Shown: positions 9,401 to 18,790 of the stretch, one piece after another | Numbering within the stretch: position 1 is the first letter of the stretch | Layout: each line of letters starts with the position of its first letter | Source of the DNA: Amyelois transitella | Taxonomy: Eukaryota > Arthropoda > Insecta > Lepidoptera > Pyralidae | Direction: 5' to 3' | Assembly: GCF_032362555.1 (NCBI RefSeq) | Contig: NC_083533.1 | Location: 4,283,001-4,347,000 of the forward strand | DNA: 64,000 nt | The notes under the pieces: model-generated | The model's database searches: none | Told to the model about the DNA's origin: nothing | The model's input: the letters and a program-made list of their open reading frames with translations, nothing else | Translations under genes and position numbers: made by a program

Positions 9401-11605
9401 TATACCCAAACTAAGCCAATTTAGATATTGCAATATTGAGTTAGCCTCGAAGTAAGTTCGAAACTTGTGTTACGAGATACTAACTCAACGATACTATATT
9501 TTATAATAAATACTTATATAGATAAACATCCAAGACCCAGGCCAATCAGAAAAAGTTCTTTTCTCATCATGCCCTGACCGGGATTCGAACCCGGGACCTC
9601 CGGTGTCGCAGACAAGCGTACACCGCTGAGCCACAGAGGCCGTCAAATATATCCCTTGCGGGGTAGACAGAGCCAACAGTCTTGAAAGGACTGAATGGCC
9701 ACGTTCAGCTATTTGGCTTAATGATAGAATTGAGATTCAAATAGTGACAGGTTGCTAGCCCATCGCCTATAACAACATTTATACTATATATACTATAATA
9801 TTATAAAGCTGAAGAGTTTGTTTGTTTGTTTGTTTGAACGCGCTAATCTCAGGAACTACTGGTTTGATTTAAAAAGTTATTTTTGTGTTGAATAGACCAT
9901 TTATCGAGGAAGGTCTGAGGCTATAAAACATCACGCTGTAACTATTAGGAGCGAAGAAATAATGGAAAATGTGAAAAAAAAAAACGGGGAAAATTATGCA
10001 TCCTTGAGGGCTTCAATGATGCCCAAAATACTTATTCCACGCGGACGAAGTCGCGGGCACAGCTAGTTTAGAAATACATAGATTGGTTCCATTGTTCATA
10101 GACCAACTTGAGGGGTTACATTACAAAATACATGTGTAGATTGGTTCACGGCACAAATAGAAAAGAGAATAGGAGCGCTCCATCTCTTTTCCATGGATGT
10201 CGTGTAAGGCGACTAAGGCTATAAAACTCGGGATTCTACTTTTAGGCGATGGGCTAGCAACCTGGCACTATTTGAATCTCAATTCCATCATGAAGCCATA
10301 CATCTGAACTTTGCATTTCAGTCTTTTCAAGACTATTTGGCTCTGTCTGCCCCGCAAGGGTTAAAGACGTGATTGTATGTATATATGTTTATATCAGAAT
10401 ATTAATTTCAGATGCATTGAACCTCTACGTCTGGGCGGATGGCCAAAAACGGACTTGGCACAGTTTTTATGCGCGTACGAACAGTGCGCGTTGCAAATGG
10501 ATGTACTGAGGTAAATCTTATATCTATACTAATACTAGCTGTCCCGGCAAACGTTGTTTTGCCATATAAATCACTTTTAAGTAATTTCTAGTTAAAAAAA
10601 ATGTTAAGTGTGGACAACCCTTAACACTTAGGGGTATGAAAAATAGATGTTAGGCGATTCTCAGACCTACTGAATATGCATGCAAAATTTGGTTAAAATC
10701 GGTAAAGCCGTTTCGGAGGAGTACGGAGACAAACATTGTGACACGAGAGTTTTATATATTTGAGAGATTATAAAGCTGAAGAGTTTGTTTGTTTGTTTGA
10801 ACGCGCTAATCTCAGGAACTACTGGTTCGAATTGAAGAATTTTTTGATTGAAGAAGAATTTTTCAATTCGACTTAGTAGTTCCTGAGATTAGCGGAGTTC
10901 AAACAAACAAACAAACTCTTCAGCTTTATGATATTTGTATAGATATATAAAATTCTCGTGTCACAATGTTTGTTCTCGTACTCCTCGGAAACAGCTTGAG
11001 CGATTCTCATGAAATTTTGTTAGCATATTGAGTAGGTCTGAGAATCGGCCGACATCTATTTTTCATACCCCTCAGTGATAAGGGTTGTCCATGTCCACCC
11101 TTAAATTTTTTTTTAACTAGAAATTACTTTATAATCAATCAAATATTTATATCATTCATATAGCAAAATAACATTTCAAATACATAAATTAAAATCAATA
11201 AATAAAAATCAATTATATTAATCACTTAAGGAATAACTTTATTTCAATAACTGAAGAACGAGTGTGGTTTCCGGCACCAATAAAAAAAAGAATAGGACCA
11301 CTCCATCTCGTTCCCATGGATGTCGTTAAAGGCGACTATGGGATAGCCTTATAAACATGGGATTCTTCTTTTAGGCGATGGGCTAGCAACCTGTCACTAT
11401 TTGAATCTCAATTCTATCATAAAGCCATATAACTGAGCGAGGCCTATTAGTCTTTTCAAGATTGTTGGCTCTGTCTACCCCGCTAATAATATAGACGTTA
11501 ACATAAATTTTTGTACTTTGTTTCAGAGAAGCGGATCTTAAAAGTGTATGGGAAAGGTACATGCGTGTGATAGGTCAGTGTTTAATTACAATGTATCATT
11601 GCTAA
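3475..11605 (+). CDS. Seven 3' exons of a conserved-looking gene, product not recognised
   Basis: Exons 3475-3620, 4580-4679, 6654-6781, 7972-8040, 8938-9024, 10412-10510 and 11527-11605 join in frame without a stop through consistent phases (2,0,2,2,2,2) and canonical GT-AG sites, giving about 235 residues ending in ITMYHC and TAA. The 5' exons lie left of the window. The protein is helical-looking with many Leu, Phe and Cys, no membrane segment and no zinc-finger spacing. Sections such as [20 protein letters not shown] and WERYMRVIG look like a conserved globular helical domain rather than low-complexity sequence. I do not recognise the family. The stop codon matches an adjacent antisense SINE-A (its CGCCTAAAAG), so the C-terminus may differ from orthologues. 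An alternative is that GAAAG|GTACAT at 11556 is a donor to a further exon. Introns are packed with SINEs, Helitrons and LINE ends. Confidence 0.75.
3657..3842 (-). repeat. Three tandem 60-bp copies of a repeat end (repeat III)
   Basis: The unit AGAATAGAATAGATTTATTT...GACGTCACATA repeats at 3657, 3717 and 3777, with small differences in the last copy, which then continues into the full repeat III body (to about 3920). Read on the minus strand, each unit is the 3' end of repeat III: a TTGACGTCA core, AATAAATCTA, then a TATTC tail. It lies just inside the first intron of the flanking gene. Confidence 0.85.
3843..4284. repeat. Repeat III body, associated repeat and a LINE 3' end
   Basis: From 3843 to 3920 is the GCTTCC..GAAGCG / ACACTGCAGCAT body of repeat III. 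From 3990 to 4050 is a companion segment (CTCACGCACACA, GGTGTGACAG, GCCGCCATTACGTC) that also sits beside repeat III near 7.55 and 14.06 kb. From 4110 to 4275 is an end reading ATTAGCGATAAGTCCGCC then GTGCAATAAAGAG and a TATC tail, typical of a LINE 3' terminus; an antisense copy occurs near 56.38 kb. Confidence 0.55.
4285..4535. mobile_element. Truncated mariner-type MITE
   Basis: Starts TA|CAGGGTGACATTTAA and matches the left half of the complete element at 55212-55658 base for base over most of its length, then breaks off after GAGATCGCTCAGCTGAA. The right terminal repeat is missing. Confidence 0.75.
4701..4958 (-). mobile_element. SINE-A, near full length
   Basis: Antisense copy running from the CATACATACATA tail at the left to the CCGGGAACCACACGGCA head at the right. 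It lies about 20 bases downstream of a splice donor at 4680. It contains the usual internal blocks: GCGGGGTAGACAGAGCC, GATTCAAATAGTGACAG and the sequence before CCATGGGAAAGAGATGG. Confidence 0.9.
5047..5215 (-). mobile_element. LINE-A 3' fragment
   Basis: Antisense 5'-truncated LINE end. The minus strand encodes the C-terminal tail of a LINE polyprotein (around RDRGKWKE and SAYPSGK) and ends in GGCGTGATTTTCTGT. From 5216 to 5527 no repeat or gene is recognisable. Confidence 0.75.
5528..6155. mobile_element. Cluster of partial SINE-A copies
   Basis: A sense copy at 5528-5705 with intact head (GTGCCGTGTGGTTCCCGG) lacks its 3' third. An antisense copy at 5922-6082 lacks its head. A short, internally deleted antisense copy follows at 6092-6155. 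Confidence 0.8.
6184..6653 (+). repeat. Sense SINE-A with its 3' end in three tandem copies, abutting an exon
   Basis: A sense SINE-A starts near 6184. Its 3' third plus the following CATCTTCCA is then repeated (units near 6345, 6438 and 6548, roughly 105 bases each). The first two units end CATCTTCCAA; the third ends CATCTTCCAG, which is the functional-looking acceptor of the exon at 6654. Confidence 0.85.
6804..7231. mobile_element. SINE-A antisense (6804-7066) and sense 3' part (7109-7231)
   Basis: The first copy is nearly complete, from its CATACATATGATCACG tail to the CACACGGCAC head. The second has lost its head and ends GACGTGATCATTATGTATG. Confidence 0.88.
7340..7660 (+). repeat. Repeat III (sense) with companion segment
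   Basis: Reads ATGCTGCAGTGTAGTTTGTT, GCTTTGGAAGCGGTAGTAG, TGTGACGTCAATAAGTG and AATAAATCTATTCTATTC, followed by the CTCACGCACACA / GCCATTACGTCTC companion. A SINE-like origin is suggested by the constant pentanucleotide tail. A further worn SINE-A 3' end lies at 7854-7938. Confidence 0.7.
8090..8361 (-). mobile_element. Helitron-A, worn 3' end
   Basis: Antisense copy. Its plus-strand right end (CTCTTCAGCTTTATAATATT then AGTATAGA) is the 5' TC terminus. The left end has lost the CTAG and the terminal hairpin is damaged. Confidence 0.75.
8459..8703 (+). mobile_element. tRNA-derived SINE
   Basis: The head is tRNA-like: A-box region CTGGCGCAGCGGTAATACGC, then B box GGTTCGAATCC with the CCCGGG/CCCGG stem. 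The body carries TTAGTGTCTCGTAACACAAG and the tail is CCGTATATATTTATAAAAA. No CCA-bearing acceptor stem is formed, so this is a retroposon and not a tRNA gene. Confidence 0.9.
9430..9770 (-). mobile_element. tRNA-derived SINE fused to a SINE-A fragment
   Basis: The antisense tRNA-SINE spans 9430-9645 and ends CCACAGAGGCCGTC. It is directly followed by antisense SINE-A sequence (TATATCCCTTGCGGGG onwards) that lacks both its tail and its head, so one insertion was broken at the junction. Confidence 0.85.
9797..10066 (+). mobile_element. Helitron-A, nonautonomous
   Basis: Sense copy from ATAATATTATAAAGCTGAAG to a terminal CGCGGACGAAGTCGCGG hairpin and CTAG, followed by T. It is noncoding. The CTAG end after a short GC hairpin, with no terminal inverted repeats, is the Helitron signature. 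Confidence 0.85.
10141..10390 (+). mobile_element. SINE-A, sense
   Basis: Slightly diverged copy from GGTTCACGGCAC to GACGTGATTGTATGTATAT. Its tail ends about 20 bases before the acceptor of the exon at 10412. Confidence 0.85.
10535..11120. mobile_element. Head-to-head palindrome of Helitron-C and Helitron-A ends
   Basis: Order: Helitron-C antisense (10535-10768, beginning CTAGCTGTCCCGG); Helitron-A 5' end sense (10769-10845); Helitron-A 5' end antisense (about 10855-10935); Helitron-C sense (about 10938-11112). The two halves are inverted copies, forming an imperfect palindrome of nearly 600 bases. Confidence 0.85.
11258..11500 (+). mobile_element. SINE-A, sense
   Basis: Starts GTGTGGTTTCCGGCACC and ends after TATAGACGTTA. 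The exon at 11527 follows 26 bases later. Confidence 0.88.
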
Positions 11606-11872
11606 AAGAGGAATACCAAGTACATAAGTCGCCTTTTACGTCATGGTACAAGTGTCAACGAACGTTCATTTCATACCCCGAAAGGACTGAAAGGCCACGT
11701 TCAGCTGTATGGCTTAATGATAGAATTGAGATTCAAATAGTGACAGGTTACTAGCCCATCGCCTAAAAGAAGAATCCCAAGTTTATAAGCCCATCCCTTA
11801 GTCGCCTTTTATGTATCCATGGGAAAGAGATGTATTGGCCCCTTTTCTTAAGTGCTGGGAACCAAACTTAAT
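11601..11872 (-). mobile_element. SINE-A, antisense, beginning inside the stop codon of the preceding gene
   Basis: GCTAAAAGAGGAATACCAAG at 11601 matches the antisense SINE-A block GCCTAAAAGAAGAATCCCAAG, so the TAA stop at 11603-11605 lies in SINE-derived sequence. A second antisense segment occupies 11677-11872, so either two copies or one duplicated copy is present. Confidence 0.75.
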
Positions 11873-12052
11873 AATATATTATTTTTCATTATTTTAACGG
11901 TGGGCATTTCGGGAATTTTTTTTATCATAAATAACTAACAATTGTCTATAAGCATTAGTCAATATTTATAGTAATTCTAATTTATATGAGTATTATACTA
12001 AGATATAAGATACAATTTAGTGTACCTCTGTAATATATTTTAAATTATAGAA

Positions 12053-12080
12053 AATAAACAAATTGTTTGTATAAAATAAA
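12053..12080 (+). promoter_or_regulatory. Candidate polyadenylation signals of the seven-exon gene
   Basis: AATAAA at 12053-12058 and again at 12075-12080, about 450 bases after the stop, in a stretch (11880-12157) that is otherwise AT-rich and empty. Confidence 0.45.
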
Positions 12081-12157
12081 CGTTGTGACAATGCAGTGTT
12101 TTATTTCATTGCCAAATAAATTTTACACAAGTGTAGTTTATATATTAAAAAATATAT

Positions 12158-12424
12158 ACATACATTCATACATATGGTCACGTCTATATCCCTTGCGGGG
12201 TAGACAGAGCCAACAGTCTTGAAAAGACTGAATGGCCACGTTCAGCTATTGGGCTTAATGATAGAATTGAGATTCAAATAGTGACAGGTTGCTAGCCCAT
12301 CGCCTAAAAAAGAATCCCAAGTTTATAAGCCTATCCCTTAGTCGCCTTTTACGACATCCATGGGAAAGAGATACTCCATTTCTTTCCTATTCTTTTTTGT
12401 ATTGGTGAAGGGAACCACACGGCA
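12158..12424 (-). mobile_element. SINE-A, near full length
   Basis: Antisense copy from a CATACATTCATACATATGG tail to the CCACACGGCA head, with a short duplication in the CCATTTCTTTCC region. Confidence 0.9.
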
Positions 12425-12646
12425 TTGCCGTTTAATTTTAGTTATTACCACTTTGAATAAGTTACAACGCGCAGTCATTTTTGTTTGTATGGCGCCAAAA
12501 TATTGTTGAGCCAATCTGATTGTGGCATTTCAGCCCGCGTACTGAACAGCCCGCTATTGGCCTACCAGTTTGAACGAGATAGCAGGAGACATTTTGTTTT
12601 TGGATTTTAAATTTTAATGTCCTCACAATAAGGTCTTTATTTTATA

Positions 12647-12917
12647 CTAGCTGTACCCGCGACTACATCCGCGTGGAATAGTTATTTTGGGCATCAATGA
12701 AACCCTCAAGGATGAATAACTTTCCCCGTTTTTTTTCACATTTTCCATTATTTCTTTGCTCCTTATAGTTGCAGCGTGATGTTATATAGCCTAAAGCCTT
12801 CCTGGATAAATGGTCTATTCAACGCCTATTCAATTTTTCAATTCGAACCAGTAGTTCCTGAGATAAGCGCGTTCAAACAAACAAACAAACTCTTCAGCTT
12901 TATAATATTAGTATAGA
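12647..12917 (-). mobile_element. Helitron-A, near complete
   Basis: The plus strand begins CTAGCTGTACCCGCGACTA and ends TTAGTATAGA, that is, a minus-strand TC...CTAG element between A and T. Confidence 0.85.
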
Positions 12918-13576
12918 TTAGTTTTCATTCGGCTCGATTTGGCAGTAATCGGCCATTCCCCAGACAACTTACAAACGTGATAAGTACCAAGTTTAACTCA
13001 ATTTAAAGGTTGCAGGCTCCGTAAATAAAAAAAAGAACACAAATTGCTTATGTTTTTATTTAAAACAACTTATTATTTCTATGCTTAAGATTCGATACAA
13101 AAAATACCTTAGAATCTTATAATAAACTTACCAATAATTATTCAAGTAGGTACATATTTACAACATTACATTTTTATAACCGGGCATTTTTTTACAATAA
13201 TTGTAATACTGAAAAACAAATATGTAATATACAAATAATAACAAAACGCAGAAGAAAAGGCGGACGGAGTTTAACTAGCTGACAAAAATGAAGCACCACT
13301 AATATCCTACTGTAAATCTGTGTCACCGGAAAATAACCAGAAACGTAAGTACATAAAGTTCATAGCAAATTTATAAACATTCGCAGGATTCTAAACGTGA
13401 ATAAAAATAAATGTATAAGTCTAGTTTAAAAAAAAAATCGATACGATACGAATTACTTACTCGTACAGAATCCTACGAAAGTTTATAAACTCCCTAGAAA
13501 GTTTATAGTCGTAGTAGTAGTCCCATGAATTCCTCAATTTTAGATTAAAAAAAATAATTTATTCATAAGCGAAGGA
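12918..13576 (-). other. Unassigned AT-rich stretch with a minus-strand poly(A) signal
   Basis: No repeat family or open frame stands out. The minus strand has AATAAA at 13060-13055 and could be the 3' end of the piggyBac-derived transcript whose stop is at 14808. This would require a UTR of about 1.7 kb that includes repeats. Confidence 0.3.
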
Positions 13577-14250
13577 AATATGCAGAGATCGTGGCAAGTG
13601 GAAAGAGGTAGTATCTGCCTACCCCTCCGGGAAAGAGGCGTGATTTTATGTATGTATGTAAATATTGACAAGTACCTATGAAGTATTTTTTATTATTTAT
13701 TGTAACAAATTGACATAACATTATCATAATTTTATTAAGAATTAATTAATTTGACTTAAGTGTTTTATGTGTAATTTTATAAAAATTAGCATGCTATAAT
13801 TAATGGCTGACCGGGAGGAAATATATGTTTTTGTTTAACACCTTTTGTAAACCCGAGTCAAAAGCAAATAAATATTAGAATAGAATAGATTTATTTTCAA
13901 AATTGGATACAAGGTATCACTTATTGACGTCACATAACTTAAATCTAATTATAACTACTACCGCTTCCAAAGCGCATGTGTAGAAGAAGCGGCGGAACAA
14001 ATTCTATTCTATTCTATAACCTTGCGGTTCTTGTTATTTGCCGGTGACAAATACAAGTCTCACGCACTCTCTCTCAACAATAGTGTGACAGTCGGCCGCC
14101 ATTACATCATAGATTATCAAATTCTCTGTCACTCACGCATGCGTACAATGCCGCCATTGCGATGCCTCACTTCTTTTTCAAGCCACACTACATCCTACGC
14201 CTTTTTTTCTACGTCTTTGCATATAGTACATAAAAACTGTTGTTTAGGTT
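13577..14250 (+). repeat. LINE-A end, repeat III and companion segment
   Basis: LINE-A 3' terminus at 13577-13662 (GATCGTGGCAAGTGGAAAG to GTGATTTTATGTATGTATG). Antisense repeat III at 13872-14012. The CTCACGCACTCTCTC / GCCGCCATTACATC companion lies at 14058-14110, with trailing sequence that resembles the one after 7.68 kb. Confidence 0.7.
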
Positions 14251-14476
14251 AACGAATTTTTATCATCATCGTCGATTTATTATACAAAAATATGATGGTA
14301 TATGGAATAAAAATATTATTTAAACAGTCTTATTATTTTATCATCAGCCGTAATATAACTAAAGCGTGGAGGAAAATAAATTATAATGCATAATTAAAAA
14401 AAAAAAGTTAAGCAGTCTTATTATTAACCAACTTCAAAATGAAAGTTCTGTGACTTAGGAACGTTGACGCCTCTTT

Positions 14477-14806
14477 CTTACATACATACAGTCTTCATCC
14501 CTCGCGGGGTAGACAGTGCCAACAATCTTGAAAATACTGATAGGCCAAGTTCGGTTTGTGGTGAAATGCCCTGTGATCTCATGATGTCCACAAAATGGCG
14601 GAAAGGGCGCACCTGAGGGGTTTAAGCTGACACACTAAATGCCAGGAGTTCCACACTCTCTTGCCGTAACAAGCCCATCGACTAACGTAAAAGAAGAATC
14701 CCAAGTTTAAAAGACTATCCCCTCATTCGCCTTTTCCGCCATCCATAGGAAAGCATAGGACCGGAGTGGTCATATTTATTAATATATTTTATTTATTTAC
14801 GGCACC
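14477..14806 (-). mobile_element. Diverged SINE-A starting two bases after the transposase stop
   Basis: On the minus strand, TGGTGCCG follows the TAA stop at once, then an AT insertion, then CTATGGATGGCGG and the remaining SINE-A blocks down to ACTGTATGTATGT. The SINE is in the same orientation as the gene. Confidence 0.7.
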
Positions 14807-14807
14807 A

Positions 14808-17800
14808 TTACAAAATTTCCACTGTATGGTACTCTTTAAAGCAATTGTGTACGCAAAGAGGCACATGACAGGACTCACAACAATACGAGGTTCTTTGGTC
14901 TTTCCTGCCCGCGCGCAGGCACACAAAGCATCGTTTCCATATTTTCCTCTTGTTAGCAGCGGCACTCTCTGTCGTATCAAGTAGAGTCGGCCAATGCGCA
15001 GACGCAACGTATCTGCCGGGCGTTTCGTGCGGGGCTCTTATACTTGATGTTGTATACCGACGACTTTGTGGTCGTTTCATAAGGTGAGCCGTTAGGATCG
15101 AATCCACTAACTTCAATCGAAACGCCAAGTGATCTTTGTGCGTCTGCGTGGACAGCTGCAGCAGAATGCGGCAGTTGTGAATCGAATAATTTATGAGTAG
15201 TTGAAATATCTTCATGTACAATTTCGTACAACACTTCTTCTCTATCAGATAGGAGTCTAGTATTTGGTCCTTCAAGTCTATGCCCTCCATTGATTTATTG
15301 TAATCTAAGACCACTTGGGGTTGGAACGGTACTTGTCTTGTAGTGGGTCGAGATATAACCGTCGGTAATCCGCAGGCTGAACCGTGGCAGGTCGACATCA
15401 TGGTAACACGCTTTTCGTCACGCCACGACAGTACCGTGACATCGCCCGAGTGTCTCGCGATTAACTGTCCCTTCTTGAGCAGAGCCTTCTTTATCAGCAC
15501 TGGGATTTCTTTACTGTTCTGTCTCAAAGCACCGACGCAATCCGTGCCGTTTTGCTTCAAATATCTGGCCAATGACAGCGAATTGTGCCAACTGTCCATG
15601 AATATTCTGTAACCTTTGTTCAGTAATGGACCGATTAGCTTCTTCGCGATGGATGTGCTGTTAGCTTCGCCAGAGTCCGGCTCTGATGCGGGCTGCTTGT
15701 CCGAGTCAACGGCAAAAGACCACAAATAACCAGTGGCACTTTCGCAGACCTCGTACGTCTTCATTTCCAACTTGGAGAGTTTGCTCTCGACATGCTGTTT
15801 TGTTGTCGACCTCCCCTCGAGAACGATCGAACTTTCATCCAAGCAAATATCTTTGCTTAAAACATAATTTGTTTGGAAACTATAATTCAAATGTGCCATT
15901 ATCGGTCTCAGTCTGTATAATGGATCTGATGTATCATCAGTAGTAGTGGAAACATTAGGCTTATTCGAAGCCGTTTCGGACTCTATAAAATTCAATGCTC
16001 TGCACAACATTTCGTATCTCCTCCGCGTAAAGATACGACTGAAAATTTCCGTCTTCAGAAGGGGGTCGACAGAGAAACAGCTGGTAATAGTCGGCATTCT
16101 GACTACCCCCAGCATGATCCAGAAAGCGAAGAGACACATGATTTCGTGATCATTCGTCGGCACCCATTCGGTTTGAAAATTGGCGGACGCAATTGTCGTG
16201 GCATGTTTATTTGTCTCATTAACGATGAGACTCAAAATATCATCGTTCCAAAACGTCCGAAACGCTTCGTACGCCGACGCGAACACACTAAGCGGACCAG
16301 TACGTTCATACCTAAACTCCTCTTCACGCCCTTGAAACGAATCCATAGGACACCATTCAAAATCAGACAAAACACCGTCTGCTGCATCATTGGCATCAAC
16401 AAATTCCTCGTCATCACTCTCGCTGGCGCTTTCCCGATAATTTCTATCAGATGCTAGAGTATCGCGCAATCCTAACTTGCGTCTCTTTAAAACGTCCAAC
16501 GCCAAATTGACCAGTTCGCGTGGAACATCCTTATCGTTCGTCCATATTTCTGTCAGCGGATGTCCAACCTCCCACTGGTTTTTGCGACCCCTATTCCCAC
16601 GGCCACGAGCATTCGTACCGCGCACACCTCTAACCCTAACACCCCTTCGTCTACCCCTACCCTCACTAACTTTACTCTGACTGCCCGCATTTCTGTCATG
16701 CGTTTCGGGAGACACATATAACGCGTGGGCATCAGGTGCTATAAATGTACTATCATCGCCCTCTGAAGCGTCATTTTCGCGATCATCCCGCCCCAACGCG
16801 CCATCGGGTGCGCTGTAAGAATTACGTCGTTATTTACTTACTTACTTTCACAAGGTGAGTATTACATACATACATATAGTCACGTCTATATCCCTTGCGG
16901 GGTAGACAGAACCAACAGTCTTGAAAATACTGATAGGGCACGTTCAGCTGTTTGGCTTACTGATAGAATTGAGATTCAAATAGTGACAGGTTGCTAGCCC
17001 ATCGCCTACAAGAAGAATCCCAAGTTTATAAGCCTATCCCTTAGTCGCCTTTCACGACATCCATGGGAAAGACACGGAGTGGTCCTATTCTTTCTTTTAT
17101 CGGTGCCGTGAACCACACAGCATATTCTTATTCCCAAGAGAATCGGTCAAGCCGTTTCGGAGGACTACGGGAACGAACATTGTGACACGAGAATTTTATA
17201 TGTATATAATATATAATAGACACTTACGAATCTGAGCTGAAGTTGATTGGTGACCGAGATCTGTCGCGAGATGATGAAGACTGTGCGGTTTGTTTGTCCT
17301 GAAATAAACGATATGTATTTAATATAGGAATTAAAATACATACATACATATGGTCACGTCTATATCCCTTGCGGGTTAGACAGAGCCAACAGTCTTAAAA
17401 AGACTGAATGGCTACGTTCAGCTATTTGGCTTAATGAAAGAATTTAAATTCAAATAGTGACAGGTTGCTAGCTCATTGCCTTGAAAGAATCCAAGTTTGT
17501 AAGCCAATCCCTTAGTCGCCTTTTACGACATCCATGGGAAAGAGATGGAGTGGTCCTATTCTTTTTTGTATTGGTGCCGGGAACCACACGGCACAATTAG
17601 GAACGGCATATTGATTAGGAATTAAATATATGTAGATAATAGATACTTATATATACCTGTCACTATTTAAATATAAAATCTATCATTAAGCCAAACAGCT
17701 GAACATGGCCTTTCATTATTTTGATGACTGTTGGCTCTGTCTACCCCGCATGGGATATAGATGAGACTATATGTAACATTAAAGATAAACATCCAAGACC

Positions 17801-18002
17801 CAGGAAAAAATTGAAAAAAGTTCATTTCTCATCATACAAAAGCTTATTAATTATTTACCATAATATGCTGGAATCTCTTGCGATGCTCTGCCTCGTTAGA
17901 GACATGTTCCTGCTTTCGTTCGTTTAAATTTTCGCTTTTATACAACAACTCCAGGAAATCACCAGGGCACAGAAAATCCTCATTCTGACACCAAGTTGAC
18001 AT
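14808..18002 (-). CDS. piggyBac-derived transposase, three coding exons
   Basis: Exons 18002-17859 (48 codons from ATG), 17298-17228 (71 nt) and 16812-14808 join in frame (phases 0 and 2) into 739 residues. The long exon has no ATG at its 5' end, which is why the upstream exons matter. The N-terminal 180 residues are acidic or Arg/Gly-rich (RGRRRGVRVRGVRG; SASESDDEEF). The DDE_Tnp_1_7 core follows: catalytic Asp in CLDESS (residue about 397), FMDSW (about 478) and GIDLKDQ (584 and 587), the same spacing as in piggyBac. The C-terminus (CFVCLRAG, SYCCESCHVPLCVHNC) is the Cys-rich domain that binds element ends in piggyBac. Both introns carry SINE-A copies and no terminal repeats are visible nearby. 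Splicing, intact frame and loss of TIRs favour a domesticated gene, but an old intact element cannot be excluded. Confidence 0.88.
16864..17594 (-). mobile_element. SINE-A copies and a Helitron-C fragment inside the piggyBac-derived gene
   Basis: Antisense-to-plus SINE-A copies at 16864-17122 (in the second intron) and 17337-17594 (in the first) are both nearly full length. A Helitron-C remnant (AAGCCGTTTCGGAGGA, then GACACGAGAATTTTAT) lies at 17145-17205, just downstream of the exon 2 donor. A sense SINE-A 3' part occupies 17657-17776. Confidence 0.88.
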
Positions 18003-18022
18003 GCTGCAAAATTACATACATA

Positions 18023-18590
18023 CATACATAAAATCAGACCACTTTCACGGAGGGGTAGGCAGAGACTACCTCTTGAAATTAAATTGTCAATTTTAGAATT
18101 TTTATTCATTCATATGATTATGTCTATATCCCTTGCGGGGTAGACAGAGCCAGCGGTCTTGAAAGACTGACGTGCCATATTCAGCTTGAGTTGTTGAGTT
18201 TTTGCTTATAAACTTAGGATTCTTAAAGGGCTAGCCGGTCACAATTTGAATGTCAATTCTATCATTAAACCAAACAGGTTATTGTTGCTGTTTTAAGACT
18301 GCTTGCTTTGTCTACCCTGTTTACATGAATGAATGAGTTTTGAAATAAAAATATATTTTTTTTTATTAACCTTCTGAAATGTTTTTACTGTGTGTCCATT
18401 TCTTATTTTTTCCGTGTTTTAATTTAATGGTTTCAGTGACTACCCATGATCCAATATGTGTTGGGTTCCCCTATACTACTGCAGAGGTTAGACGGGAGTC
18501 GTTTCATGTAAAAACCTTACGTGTATAAATAAGACTTCACCAATCCAGGATCATTGTCAAAGACATACCATCCCCGAAGGAAGGAGGCAA
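18023..18590. repeat. LINE-A end, SINE-A fragments and repeat IV piece
   Basis: Antisense LINE-A terminus at 18023-18083. Antisense SINE-A fragment at 18107-18185, then a sense fragment at 18207-18320. At 18440-18590 is a diverged repeat IV segment (AGACGGGAGTCGTTTCATGT, CCAATCCAGGATC) related to those at 40.2 and 46.4 kb. Confidence 0.7.
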
Positions 18591-18649
18591 AATCAAAATA
18601 TAAAGTTTACAGGCAGAATGCTTGTAGTTAAAATAGTGTTAACACTTAC

Positions 18650-18790
18650 GTCTGATGGTAAAGAAAAAAATCGTAAATACACGATAAATTTGCAAACAAA
18701 ACAATCGATACTACCTAGAAATGCAAGCAAACAAGCAAAGCACAACCACAGATATAGTATAAAAAGGCTAATAAAATAACAGTATTGACA
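18650..18790 (-). other. Candidate noncoding first exon of the piggyBac-derived gene
   Basis: The minus strand has a strong donor, CATCAGAC|GTAAGTGTTA, at 18649-18648. The first coding exon is preceded by an acceptor (TTTTGCAG|C before ATG), so a 5' noncoding exon is required. This is the best nearby candidate; its start is not defined. Confidence 0.4.

Noticed and set aside
14977-15234. Short frames on both strands within the piggyBac-derived exon
   Set aside because: Alternative-frame shadows of the transposase coding sequence.
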